NCBI RefSeq assembly: GCF_005239225.2
Contig: NC_133302.1
Location: 7,564,001-7,628,000, forward strand
Direction of reading: 5' to 3'
DNA length: 64,000 bases
Source: Populus alba
Lineage: Eukaryota > Streptophyta > Magnoliopsida > Malpighiales > Salicaceae
Position numbers and translations under genes: made by a program. Shown here in pieces: positions 24,291-35,028 of the stretch. Numbering within the stretch: position 1 is the first letter of the stretch; each line of letters opens with the position of its first letter. The notes below the pieces were generated by a model. It searched no databases. It saw only the letters and a program-made list of their open reading frames with translations, and was not told the DNA's origin.

Positions 24291-24699
24291 CAATTTCAAA
24301 CCTTGAAGTCTTGTGCGTCTTACAAATTGGTCTTTGATTTTTTATTTGTTCAATTGGGTCTTTCATTGCCCATCAAACTTTGAAATTTATACAATTAAGC
24401 CCCTTATTTGACTAAATTAACTTTTAAAAATTGCAATCTGACTCCCAAATTTGTCTTCTTCTAATTAGAGCCTAAATTGACTTCAAAAAGTCAATTTTCT
24501 TGCAATTAAACCCTCTATAAATTCGATTAAGCTTTGGAAAAAAATGAATTGAGTTCTTAAACATCCAAACTTTAATTGTCCTCCTCGAATTGGAGTTTCT
24601 TTGTTAATAAGATTTTTATTAGTTGAAAATATACTATCAAATCCAATTTTGATCTTCCTCAAACAATCTTTGCCCATTTCCTAGACGTTCTTATATGTT

Positions 24700-25020
24700 C
24701 TTCTCATATATATTTTCTTCCAACATTTCTTTCGATTGTTTTTGTATTTTTTATGTGGTGTCTCAAAAATAGATATCAACATGAGGAATGTGATTTTCTC
24801 GTCAACATCACATACTTTAATTACTTGACATCTATTCTCAAATTGAAGTCCTGTGAGCAGTCTTTTTTTGCTTCAAAATGTAAGAACTAGGTTGCAAAGT
24901 CCCCTTGCAGTGCTTTGAATGCAAGAGCAAAGTGAATTATTCCTTCTACGACTGTTTGGAGTGTGATTTTTATATTCATCCCGAATGCTTTCCAATATCA
25001 CGAAAGGTGAAGCATAATGA
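24700..25020 (+). pseudogene. DC1 zinc-finger exon fragment, left copy of a ~315-bp direct repeat
   Basis: After an apparent splice acceptor (ccccttgcag, ending near 24909), the frame encodes CFECKSKVNYSFYDCLECDF and then YIHPECFPI. This is a clear DC1 (C1-like, Cys/His-rich) half-domain with CxxC, FYxCxxC and H-x-x-C. At about 25020 the frame runs directly into NBS sequence. The same ~315-bp block, including 200 bp of non-coding DNA upstream, recurs at 25862-26175. Confidence 0.75.
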
Positions 25021-25861
25021 ATTGCAGAATCTTAATGCTACATGCCTTGATTTAGATCTTTCAAGAGAAGATGATAATTTGCATAGAACTATCAAATTGT
25101 TAAAGAAAAAAAAATGGATTCTCATCTTAGATGATTTATGGAACTCTTCTGAACTACACACAATGGAAATTCCTGTCAATTGAAAAGGATACTAGCTGAT
25201 TATGACAACTCGATCAGAAATGGTTTGCAAACGGATGAATAGACACTTTGTGAGAGGGAAGCTTGTACTTCGTCCATGGAGAAACTTGGAGATGACAAAG
25301 CACTTTCTCCAGAAGTGGAGCAAATTGCGGAAGATGTTGCAAGGGAATGTGCTGGTTTGCCATTGGAAATTATTACAGTGGCAAGAAGCTTAAGGGGAGT
25401 GAATGACCTACATGAGTGGAGGAATACATTCTCTTGTATTGTGCATTATTTCCTGAAGATCATATAATAAAAAGGGATGACCTCATAAATTATTTGATCG
25501 ATGAGGGAATAATGAAAGGAATAAAGAGCAGTCAAGAAGCATTCGACGAGGGCCATACAATGCTTAATAAACTTGAAAATATTTGCCTATTGGAAAGGCT
25601 TAGTGGCGGTATTTTTATCAAGATGTATGACTTGATTAGAGACATGGCTATCCAAATACAACAAGAAAACTATCAAATCATGGTTAAAGCAAGTGTGCAA
25701 TTAAAAAAATTGCCGGATATAGAGGAGTGAACAGAGAATCTTGTGAGAGTTTCACTAATGTGTAACCAAATTGAAGAAATTCCCTTAAAGCAATTCACCA
25801 AGGTGTTCCAATCTGTCAACTTTATTTCTATGTGTTAATACAAGGTTGCCATTTATTTCAG
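25021..25861 (+). pseudogene. Internal BED-NLR fragment (NB-ARC to first LRR), heavily mutated
   Basis: The fragment begins at LQNLNATCLDLDLS and covers kinase-2 (WILILDDLW), the GLPL region (CAGLPLE), a partial RNBS-D (YCALFPED) and MHD-like codons (YDLIRDMAIQ), ending in the first LRR (near codons for FISDS). It lacks the BED finger and P-loop. Lesions relative to NLR-3 include in-frame TGA and TAG at about 25181 and 25193, a ~22-bp loss near 25242, a ~90-bp loss near 25430 and a TGA at about 25727. It cannot encode a working receptor. Confidence 0.88.
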
Positions 25862-26235
25862 ATTCATATATATTCTTCCAACATTTCTTTCAATTGTTTT
25901 TGTATTTTTTTATGGGTTCCAAAAATAGATCTCAACACGAGGAATGTGATTTTCTCCTCCACATCACATGCTTTAATTACTTGACATCTATTCTCAAATA
26001 AGTCCCGTGAGCAGTCTTTTTTGCTTCAAAATGTAAGAACTAGGTTGCAAAGTCCCCTTGCAGTGCTTTGAATGCAAGAGCAATGTGAATTATTCCTTCT
26101 ACGACTGTTTGGAGTGTGATTTTTATATTGTTCTCGAATGCTTTCCAATATCACGAAAGGTGAAGCATAATACACTTACGGATTCAACAAGTGAAGATGA
26201 CTCTGGAGAATTGATGTTTGTGAAATGACAAGGAA
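25862..26235 (+). pseudogene. DC1 zinc-finger fragment, right copy of the direct repeat
   Basis: This repeats the block at 24700-25020 with scattered substitutions, including CFECKSNVNYSFYDCLECDF. It then continues past the point where the left copy joins the NLR, into GAAGATGACTCTGGAGAATT, which resembles the EDDSGEYYC segment of the DC1 gene at 49815-54590. It therefore preserves the ancestral DC1 continuation. Confidence 0.7.
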
Positions 26236-27349
26236 CTTATATATATAGAAGTAGCCATAGCCCAATCGAGCCCTAACCCCTTGGCCTAATCTAGCCCAAA
26301 AGGAAGAAAGGTGAAGAAAATAAAGAATGAAAGGCCTAACCGAGCCTGAAAAAAGAAACAGTGAAGAAACAACGAAGAAGACAAGGCCCAATCGAGCCCG
26401 AATGAAGAAAGGGAGAGTAAGTGAGGAGAGAAAGAGAGAGGATAGAAGGGAAAACAAAGAAAAAAAAAAAAGAAGATAAAATAGCATGCCAAAATTGACC
26501 CCAAAAAGGGTCCAACTAAGACCTACCCCCTCGACCCAACTTATACCTGCCCCCTTGGCCCAACCAAGTCCCACCCTCTTGGCCCATTCGAGTCTAACAA
26601 ATAGGCCCAACCAAAGCCATTTTTGTTTTGTTTAACCAAGCTTAAAAAACAGGAACAAGAGGATAAGACAAGATGGTGCACAAGAAGGGAGAAGTGAATG
26701 CAGACATGAAAACTAAGGGAAGGACAGAAAAAAAAGAGAGGAAAAAAAAAAAGAACAAACCACTAAAGTGTTACCGCTATTCTACAATTTGCACACACTA
26801 GACCATAAGAAGATTCCATCAATACCAAGAAAAGTTACATTCAAAGGAAATTGCATGTCCTGTATAAAATGGTTTTTTTCATTTGCTGATACGTGTGTTA
26901 CAGGCACCATTATCTTTTTTTTTTTCTTTTTAGTTTAGTCTTTTATTCTCCAATCTATTTAATTCATCCTTGAATTTCAATCTAACTAAGCTCAATAAAG
27001 GTATAATCAAGAATAAAAGAAAGGAAGAGAAAATAAAGAGAAAAAGTGGCCCAATAGGCCTTCAATATATCCCAACCAAAGGTAGGCATCATACTAATAT
27101 TTAAGACTTCCCTCTCAATAAGTCAATTTCATGTGATGTGAGATGTATAAATATTTCAGGTGATCAGATAATAACACATATACGATAATATAATATCACA
27201 CACAACAATCACAACACATATAATGTATTCCCTTTGTTGTATATTATTTTTCACTTGAAGTTTATTAACTTAGACATCGAAAGACTTGCAGGAGATTATG
27301 AGTCATGGGCTCATCTCTAAAAAAAAGCATTTCTTCAGAGCTTAGGATA
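26236..27349. other. Spacer with purine-rich repeats
   Basis: No gene is seen. 26250-26640 has recurring GCCCAAnCnAGCCC-type phrases, and 26640-26760 is GA-rich. 27186-27275 resembles 29790-29875 (ataatatcacacacaacaat versus ataatatcacatacaataat), so both flanks of the hAT insertion may come from one older degraded LTR-type element. Confidence 0.4.
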
Positions 27350-27357
27350 CCAATTGT

Positions 27358-29540
27358 TAGGGGTGAGCATTTCCGGTTCGGTTCGGTTTTTCTCCAAAAT
27401 AAACAACCAAACCGGAAAAAAAAAAAAAACAAAAAAAGACACCCGAAACCGAACCGGGCCCGGCCCAAACCGGCCAGTTTCGGTTCGGTTTGGGTCCGGT
27501 TTTTTAGCTAAAAAACCGGACAAACCTATATGCATTTTTTGGGCTTTTTTTAGACCTTTAATAGGCTTTTTAATGGGCTTTTAATGGATTTCTGATGGGC
27601 TTACAATTAATTATGCTATTATCTCATTTTCTTTGAAGATTCCAAATATATTTAATTTTTTTACCCTTAAATATTCAATTGTATTAAATTATTATTATCA
27701 ATCTTATGTTTATTAATTTTTTTTGCCATTAAATATTCATTTATATGAAATTATTAGTGTCAATCTTGTGTTCAATATATTTTTAACTTACTAATATTTT
27801 TCTACTTCTGAAAAGTTTAAATAAATAACAGTATAACACACACTCACGATCACACACCAATAAGTTAAAATCTAAATTACAAAATACAAACCATTGCTTT
27901 CAAAGGGCTTAACAAAAAAATAACAAATAACATTATCATAAAACACTCCAAGCCACAAAAAATAAATCTTCATGTGCACAACTGCACATCATCTCAATAA
28001 AAAAGCACTTCAAGAGCATTGCACCTTGATTCCTGAAATTCATAATCTAGAATTATAACATGATAAATTAAATCAGAAAATATAAAAATTAAAAAAATAT
28101 ATATTTATACCATCCGTTTGGGGTAGTGCCACTGGATGAAGCATTTTGATTTTGAAGGTTTTCCATCTATAATTACCAAATGCAAACTACTTGGTTAGTT
28201 TACAGAATCAAATGCAAACAGAATAATGAATACTTCCATTCAAAGAGCAGTTTACCCAAATCAAATTCAAATCAAATAATCTCATGATAAACAAGACAGC
28301 AAAATGCCATATTGGAATGATGTTCCATGGCTGCAAAATTCAGTAGACATGAAACCAAGACAGAACAGAATTGTCCAAGAACCAAAATCACAAACACCAA
28401 GGCATTAAAGTTGAGAATTCAGTAGTCATATTATTGCAAATCCCAGCTCACAACAGCAGGGCTGGAACTACATGGCCGAGGCAGAAGACTATACATTTTA
28501 TGAAAGACTTTCCAGATACTTGTTCTAGCACACTGCTTTGATGGAACTACAAAATGGGTTGTGAGGTTTTGGTACAAGTTTAAGGGTTACCACGCTCCTA
28601 TTTTCTTCATGTGGGCATTTGGCAGCGACATGCCGACATGGATAAATGACTAAATGACTCTAAATTCTAATTTAAACCTAAACTAGAATTTATCACCCAA
28701 CAAAATTTATTAAAACTAACAATAAGCTTAACTGCATGAATTAATTAGAAAGGAGAAAAAAAAATTAAAACTCACTGGTTTAATGGTTTTAAGAGGCTGA
28801 TCAGGGAGAAACACTCAAACACCGAGTCACCGACCGTGTTGATCGCGATCCAGTGGAGAGTCTGGAGACTGAGGAAGAAACGTCAAAAAAATTAGCTTAA
28901 CAGGATTAAAATTAACAATAACCTTAACCGAATTAATTAATTAGAAAAGGGAAAAAAAACTAAAACTCACTGGTTTTTACTTTTGAGAGGTTGAGCCGTT
29001 GAGGAAACGTCGGTCGCCGGTGGTCGGTCTAAGGAGAGTGGACACTGGAGAGTGGAGAGGGAGAGGACAGGCGAGGGGGCGAGAGGGGACAGGGGGTAAG
29101 GGGACGGGGGGGCGTTACTCGGTGTCGGTCAGTGAGTAGTGACTACACTGACTAGTGAGAGTGAGAGGCTGAGGGGCTAATAGGCCAGAGGAGACTGGAG
29201 GAGAGAATCGAGAGTTTTCAATCTTCAATTTGAAAGTTTACTGTTAGTGTTTAGGGTTAGCGGAGAGGAGAGGGGCGCGGCGTGCAACAAATGAACAAAT
29301 TTTTCTATTTATATCAGGGAGTACGGAGCAGAGTCAGCGGACCTTTTTTCTTAACCGGTCCGGTTCGGTCCGGTTAACCCGGTTTTTGCACTGCAAAACC
29401 GAAAACCGAACCGAACCGGGGTTTTTTCTATATAATCTATTCGGTTCACTCGGTTTTTTTTTTTCGGTTCGGTTTTTTCGGTTAATTGTTTCTCGGTTTT
29501 CTCGGTTTTTTCGGTTTTCCGGTTTTTTTGCACACCCCTA
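27358..29540. mobile_element. Non-autonomous hAT-type DNA transposon, 2183 bp
   Basis: The element is flanked by the perfect 8-bp duplication CCAATTGT (27350-27357 and 29541-29548), diagnostic of the hAT superfamily. Its ends are TAGGGGTGAGCA on the left and, reverse-complemented, TAGGGGTGTGCA on the right. Both ends carry subterminal arrays of CGGTTCGG/CCGAACC-type motifs, likely transposase-binding repeats. There is no transposase frame, so it depends on an autonomous partner. The interior (27600-29280) is AT-rich and then GA/GC-rich, with no recognisable host gene. Confidence 0.88.
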
Positions 29541-29548
29541 CCAATTGT

Positions 29549-30426
29549 GCCACAACCTGACTCAACTTTGAAGTTTTTTCTTGATTTTATAAATGGCACC
29601 ATCTATGAGAACCTTAGCAAAAGGTAGCTTATTCTTATCTCGAAAACCTCACCTAAAAGTTATTTCCATGATTGATGATTTAGAAATACTAGGGCATTGG
29701 AAATTAATTGAACTAGCCACTATAGCTGCATCAACTACTTTAGATCTACAATAAATTACCCTTCAAGTAAAAATGCTCATGAAAGTTGATATAATATCAC
29801 ATACAATAATCATAACACTCTTTGTTTTCTTTGTTATACGTTATTTTCCACATATAGCTTACTTAAACATAAGAGGATCCCTATGCTAATAGGGGACTTG
29901 TTTTTTCTTGACTTCATCGATAGCCATTCAAAAATTCGATTCCCATTTGTTCATTGTCTGAAAGAGGATCCTCGGGAGGTAATATTCTTCTCTGCTTCTC
30001 ATGTAGTTCAGAGCACAAGAAAGTGAGAAAATTAGTGTTACAAAGACACCAACTGAGGTAAGATGCAATATGTTGCAAAAATGATCCTCGAATCTCTTTA
30101 ATTCCACTAGCATTATTAAACTTCCATTCTTATTTTTATGTAGTTTTTTCAAAGACATTGGCGTGAGTCCACACGTTAACTCACTAAACAATTAGCTTAT
30201 GATTCTTTTGCTGAAGTTCTTAATGACTTGCAACTTGCTATATCTTGTAATAAAATGTTTGGTAGGGAAAGCAGTGGCTTCCTTCCTGGCAACTTCCTTC
30301 TTATCAAACAAACAATAATTAAATATTCCTGTAAGATTTATTAATCTTTTCTGATGATCTGTGCTTCCATTTCTGATTGAATCGAATCATCTGGAGTTCA
30401 ACATCTTCCACTTCTAATCTCATTAT
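29549..30426. other. Spacer upstream of BED-NLR-2
   Basis: No gene is seen. 30230-30310 (tgtttggtagggaaagcag, then cttccttcttatcaaacaa) resembles 22470-22535, so it belongs to the NLR upstream block, though it is more diverged than the NLR-1/NLR-3 pair. Confidence 0.4.
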
Positions 30427-30548
30427 ACACCATCCCCTCTGGACGTAACAGATCTCATTATATATTCTTCTCTGATCTGTGTTTTCTGCTCTCTTTTTTC
30501 TGAATACTGCTTAAGCAAACCAGCATTTGAAGAACATCTAGAATCCAG
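30427..30548 (+). other. 5' UTR leader exon of BED-NLR-2
   Basis: Similar to the NLR-1 leader but more diverged (ctgaatactgcttaagcaaa, gaacatctagaatccag). It ends CCAG|GTAAAG. The first intron runs 30549-31080 and ends ttgtatctgcag|gg. The left edge is approximate. Confidence 0.6.
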
Positions 30549-31104
30549 GTAAAGTATTTATATTTCATTTTGGTGTATTTGAATCTTTCAGGTAAAACAC
30601 AAGTTGTAGAGATTTTATTGAGAAACTTCGGAGTTGGGATCGTCATTAGTTTCTAAAAAAAATATTGATCTTTACCGGTTTTTATAACCCATGCCTTATG
30701 GAGTTCAAATTAAATTGAACCTAAACCTTGAATTCACTGTTTTTTTTCCTTCTTTGAAGAATTCTTTGCTGTTTTTAGCTTAATATTTTAGTTTCAGTAT
30801 TGGGATGGGGTTTCACACGGTAACTCACTGAAAAATTAGCTTCCGATTCTGAAACTTGCAATCTAATCTTTGGTAGGTACAGTTAGAACTTAATCAATAA
30901 TTGAACTCGACTGATATTATAGTTTTGTTATTACATGCTCGTTTTGCTATCAACTTCAACTGCTTATCTTAAAAACAAGGTTAATTTCTTCATGTTCTTA
31001 TTTTAGATCACTTGGCAGGATTTCTTTTCTGACAATGACTTCAAAATCGGTTTCTATACAATATTTATTTGTATCTGCAGGGTCAAAGGAGAAAGTGTAT
31101 GAAA

Positions 31105-34100
31105 ATGGTTAGACAGATTGATCCATTTTGGAATCATGTTGAGAAGTTGGATGATGGTTCTTTCAAGTGTACATTTTGTGGGTGTGAATTTGCTGCTGCT
31201 ACTTCCATTTCGAGGATCAAATGGCATTTGTCAGGAGTGAGAGGGCGTGGTGTTAAAATATGTGAGAAAGTTCCTGAAGAAGTTCAAGATGCAGCCCGTG
31301 CAGCTATTGATGGCCCTCCAGAAAAAAGAAATAAATATGAAGCAGGATCGAGCAATAATGAGGTCACTAATGCAATTTCAGCTCCTGCAAAAGAACAGAA
31401 CAATGAAGTGATACATTTAGACATGGCACAACAAGAAGCAGCTTTTTCCCCTGGAGAGCTCGTATGTTGGATGGATAGCATCACTGATAAAGAGATCGAG
31501 TCTATGTTGGGACGTAGTTCTCCTGAAGAGCTTCTGCATGATGCATTGGAGACTGTACCGAGAACAGAAATGGTGCAGCATCTGGAGAGAGGTAGCTCTC
31601 ATGAGAGGACATCAATTAATCAAGCTGGTGAGCCTCAAGGAGAGTCATCCGAACCAACAAATCTATTGTGTCTTGGCAATGAAAGAAGTTATGATCAACT
31701 CTGTTCTCCACCAGTAAACAATGATGTCACGATGAATGACGTGCAGAACATTGTTAATGTGTTGGAACAAAGCAATGCAGTGCATGACTGTTTGGCAGGG
31801 GATGCTGGAAGGATACTAGTGGGAGTTCAGGGCAAGGAACAAGGTGCGGGGGAAGACAGAATTTGTTCACATTTAGAAGCGGAAAATGGCATGGGAAACA
31901 CTGGTGAAGAAGGATCTATTCAGCATGTTGACAGGAGTTTCTCTCTTGGGAGACACACAGTTGATGCACATGAGAAGAGAAGAGAAGCAACACAAAGAAT
32001 AGATCTAGTGAATCAACTAGCTGGTTTTTCAATGGAGGAGGAGGATGATGATGTGGAGGACAATAGAGGAAGGTTAGTGCAGTCTGTCGCAGGAGCTAGC
32101 TCTTCTAGAGGCCTTGAATACAACACAAGTGAGAGTAGAGGAGATCCAATTCCTCTTAGCTCTACAAAGTTAGTGGGTCGAGCATTTGAAGAGAATAAGA
32201 ATGTGATATGGTCTCTGTTAATGGATGATAAATTCTCAACCATTGCCATTTATGGAATGGGGGGAGTTAGTAAAACGGTAATGCTACAACATATCCATAA
32301 CGAGCTTCTAGATACTTCTCATTGTGTTTACTGGGTGACCGTGTCTCGAGATTGCAGCATTTATAGATTGCAGAATCTTGTTGCTAAATGCCTTCGTTTA
32401 GATCTTTCAAGAGAAGATGATAATCTGCGTAGAGCTGTCAAATTGTCAAAAGAACTAGTGAAGAAACAAAAATGGATTCTCATCTTGGATGATTTGTGGA
32501 ACTCTTTCGAGCTACACGTAGTGGGAATTCCTGTCAATTTGGAAGGATGCAAGCTGATTATGACAACTCGATCAAAAAAGGTTTGTAACCAGATGGATAG
32601 CCAACACAAAATCAAATTGAAGCCACTTTTTGAGGTTGAAGCTTTGACTTTATTCATGGAGAAACTTGGAGATGACAAAGCACTTTCTCCAGAAGTGAAG
32701 CAAATTGCAGTTGATGTTGCAAGGGAATGTGCTGGTTTGCCATTGGGAATTATTACAGTGGCAAGAAGCTTAAGGGGAGTGGATGACCTACATGAGTGGA
32801 AGAATACAGTGAATAAATTGAGAGAATCCAAATTCAAGGACATGGAAGATGGGGTATTCCGGTTATTGAGGTTTAGTTATGATCAATTAGATGATTTAAC
32901 ACCACAACATTGTCTCTTACACTGTGCATTATTTCCTGAAGATCATTTAATTAGAAAGGATGAGCTCATATATTATTTGATCGATGAGGGAATAATAAAA
33001 GGAATGAGGAGCAGTGAAGCAGCATTTGACGAGGGCCACACAATGCTCAATAAACTTGAAAATGTCTGCCTATTGGAAAGTGCTCGAATGGTGTATGATG
33101 GCAGTAGATGTGTCAAGATGCATGACTTGATTAGGGACATGGCCATCCAAATACAGCAAGAGAACTCTCAAGTCATGGTTAAAGCAGGTATGCAATTAAA
33201 AGAATTGCCGGATGCAGAGGAGTGGACAGAGAATCTTGTGAGAGTTTCACTAATGTCTAACCAAATTGAAAAAATTCCCTCGAGCCATTCACCAAGGTGT
33301 CGCAATCTGTCAACTCTATTTCTATGTGATAATATGGGGTTGGGATTTATTTCAGATTCATTTTTCATGCAATTACATGGGCTCAAGGTACTCAATTTGT
33401 CTGACACTGGAATTAAAAAATTGCCTGATTCTATCTCTGATTTGGTGAGTCTCACTGCATTATTGCTCCGTTATTGTCGATTCTTAGGCAGTGTACCATC
33501 ATTAAGAAAGCTCAGGGCACTAAAGAGGTTAGATCTCTTTGAAACTGTACTTAGAAAGATACCTCAAGGAATGGAATGTCTATCCAACCTCTGGTATCTC
33601 AGACTCGGTTCATTTGATGAAAAGGAGTTTCCTAGTGGGGTAATACCTAAACTCTCTCACTTGCAAGTGTTTGAATCTGGTGCTTCGTTAACAGTTAAAG
33701 GAAAGGAAGTAGGGTGCTTAAGGAAGTTGGAAACTCTGGAATGCTGTTTTGAAGGTTGCTCTGACTTTGTGGAGTTTCTCAGATCTCGGGATCAAACCAA
33801 ATCACAATGCAAATACAGAATCAGTGTAGGGCATGTGGATGAATATTTGGAATTGTCTTGGGCACATTCCAGGAGAAGTAAAGCAATTGGTTTGTATAAC
33901 TTGAGTATCAACGGAGATGGAGATTTTCAGGCCATGTTCCCAAATGACATTCAAGGACTGGACATTATTAAGTGTAATGATGCAACAACTTTATGCGACA
34001 TTTCACCCGTGATAATGAATGCAACTAAACTAGAGTTCCTCAACATTCGGGAGTGCAGTAACATGGAGAGCTTGGTTTTATCTTCTTGGTTCTGCTCTGC

Positions 34101-34623
34101 TCCACTTTCATTGCCATCTTCCAATGGTATATTTTCTGGTCTTAAAGAGTTTTATTTCTATGAGTGTAAGAGTATGAAGAAGCTACTCCCTCTTGTCTTG
34201 CTGCTAAACCTCAAAAACTTGGAAAAGCTTGTAGTTGAAGAATGTGAGAAAATGGAGGAGATAATAGGAACAACAGATGAAGAAATCAGCAGCAGCAGCA
34301 GCTCCAATCCGATCACAAAATCCATACTCCCAAAGTTAAGAATTCTGATATTGAAATATTTACCAGAATTGAAAAGCATCTGTGGTGTAAAAGTGATTTG
34401 CGAATCTCTTGAATATATTGAAGTAGACACATGTGAGAAGCTGAAGAGGATTCCAATTTGTCTTCCGTTGCTTGAAAATGGCCAGCCATCTCCTCCCCCT
34501 TCTCTTAGAAGAATTGGGATACATCCAAAAGAATGGTGGGAGACAGTAGTGGAGTGGGAGCATCCTAACGCAAAGGATGTCCTTCTACCCTTTGTACGTT
34601 TTGAATCATTGAATTTCAGGTAA
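31105..34623 (+). CDS. BED-type zinc finger NBS-LRR resistance protein 2
   Basis: An open frame of 1172 residues in one coding exon after a spliced leader. The start was chosen as the ATG matching NLR-1 and NLR-3 (MVRxxDPFW). An ATG at 31099 is an alternative, and one at 31069 lies within the intron. Domains: BED finger (C22, C25, H41, C53 as candidate zinc ligands), acidic linker, NB-ARC from about residue 350, kinase-2 ILDDLW (460-465), TTR (RNBS-B), CAGLPLG (542-548), LHCALFPED, MHD (672-674), then LRRs to the C-terminus. The P-loop reads GMGGVSKTV (384-392): the last glycine of GxxxxGKT is Ser389, which should weaken nucleotide binding. It could be a helper-dependent or decaying receptor. 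Its BED finger differs from the other two copies (AAAT for SQNT). Confidence 0.92.
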   Translation: MVRQIDPFWNHVEKLDDGSFKCTFCGCEFAAATSISRIKWHLSGVRGRGVKICEKVPEEVQDAARAAIDGPPEKRNKYEAGSSNNEVTNAISAPAKEQNNEVIHLDMAQQEAAFSPGELVCWMDSITDKEIESMLGRSSPEELLHDALETVPRTEMVQHLERGSSHERTSINQAGEPQGESSEPTNLLCLGNERSYDQLCSPPVNNDVTMNDVQNIVNVLEQSNAVHDCLAGDAGRILVGVQGKEQGAGEDRICSHLEAENGMGNTGEEGSIQHVDRSFSLGRHTVDAHEKRREATQRIDLVNQLAGFSMEEEDDDVEDNRGRLVQSVAGASSSRGLEYNTSESRGDPIPLSSTKLVGRAFEENKNVIWSLLMDDKFSTIAIYGMGGVSKTVMLQHIHNELLDTSHCVYWVTVSRDCSIYRLQNLVAKCLRLDLSREDDNLRRAVKLSKELVKKQKWILILDDLWNSFELHVVGIPVNLEGCKLIMTTRSKKVCNQMDSQHKIKLKPLFEVEALTLFMEKLGDDKALSPEVKQIAVDVARECAGLPLGIITVARSLRGVDDLHEWKNTVNKLRESKFKDMEDGVFRLLRFSYDQLDDLTPQHCLLHCALFPEDHLIRKDELIYYLIDEGIIKGMRSSEAAFDEGHTMLNKLENVCLLESARMVYDGSRCVKMHDLIRDMAIQIQQENSQVMVKAGMQLKELPDAEEWTENLVRVSLMSNQIEKIPSSHSPRCRNLSTLFLCDNMGLGFISDSFFMQLHGLKVLNLSDTGIKKLPDSISDLVSLTALLLRYCRFLGSVPSLRKLRALKRLDLFETVLRKIPQGMECLSNLWYLRLGSFDEKEFPSGVIPKLSHLQVFESGASLTVKGKEVGCLRKLETLECCFEGCSDFVEFLRSRDQTKSQCKYRISVGHVDEYLELSWAHSRRSKAIGLYNLSINGDGDFQAMFPNDIQGLDIIKCNDATTLCDISPVIMNATKLEFLNIRECSNMESLVLSSWFCSAPLSLPSSNGIFSGLKEFYFYECKSMKKLLPLVLLLNLKNLEKLVVEECEKMEEIIGTTDEEISSSSSSNPITKSILPKLRILILKYLPELKSICGVKVICESLEYIEVDTCEKLKRIPICLPLLENGQPSPPPSLRRIGIHPKEWWETVVEWEHPNAKDVLLPFVRFESLNFR
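32254..32275 (+). promoter_or_regulatory. Altered candidate miR482/miR2118 site in NLR-2
   Basis: The P-loop codons read GGAATGGGGGGAGTTAG, then taaaa. The single G-to-A change that makes Gly389 into Ser also alters the core of the microRNA-complementary stretch compared with NLR-1 and NLR-3. Inferred from family knowledge. Confidence 0.35.
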
Positions 34624-34779
34624 CCATCGTGTTTTAATTACTCTCGCCCCCTCTCTTTCTTAATCTTAGAACTTGTTTTTCTCACTGATTCTTCTGTTCA
34701 TTTATTATTTATTTAATGTGGAATTGGATGGCTCTTCGTCTTTTCATGGCTTTTAACTATTTGGTGATACTTTTTATAG

Positions 34780-34882
34780 GCGAGACGTTGATCGTTTTTT
34801 TCGAGGATATGAAATGCTGAGCAATGGTTTTTTGTTGCCTCTTCCGGATTCGCTGCCATCAAATATTGATCCAGAGTTCTAA
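34780..34882 (+). other. Candidate alternative last exon of BED-NLR-2
   Basis: A donor at 34620 (TTTCAG|GTAACC, overlapping the stop codon) and an acceptor at 34778-34779 (TTTTTATAG) bound a 160-bp intron. Splicing keeps the frame and adds RRDVDRFFRGYEMLSNGFLL and then PLPDSLPSNIDPEF before TAA at 34880-34882. The DNA coding for LPSNIDPEF is also conserved after NLR-1 (near 5381) and at the dead locus (near 9211), but there the frame is closed or shifted. It may be only a spliced 3' UTR. Confidence 0.4.
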
Positions 34883-35028
34883 ATTTTACTGTTGAGCAAT
34901 GCTTTTCTGCAAAGAGCTTGGTTGCTTCTCATTCTTGTGAGATCGGGATTTATAGCCCTGTCAGGATTAAGTTATTATGATTATTTTTCTTTATGAGAAA
35001 GATCTTGTAATCTTTGATTTTATCTATA

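Noticed and set aside
26176..26610. 144-residue minus-strand frame with repeated WAKG-like phrases
   Set aside because: Its pattern comes from recurring GCCCAA/AGCCC phrases and GA-rich DNA on the opposite strand; no domain, no gene structure, low complexity.
27305..27584. Arg/Pro/Asn-rich frames in the hAT termini on both strands
   Set aside because: They arise from the CCGAACC-type subterminal repeats, which are open in several frames.
31069..31104. Upstream ATG extending NLR-2 by twelve residues
   Set aside because: The extra codons cross the splice acceptor ttgtatctgcag at 31080, and the paralogues start at the MVR codon.
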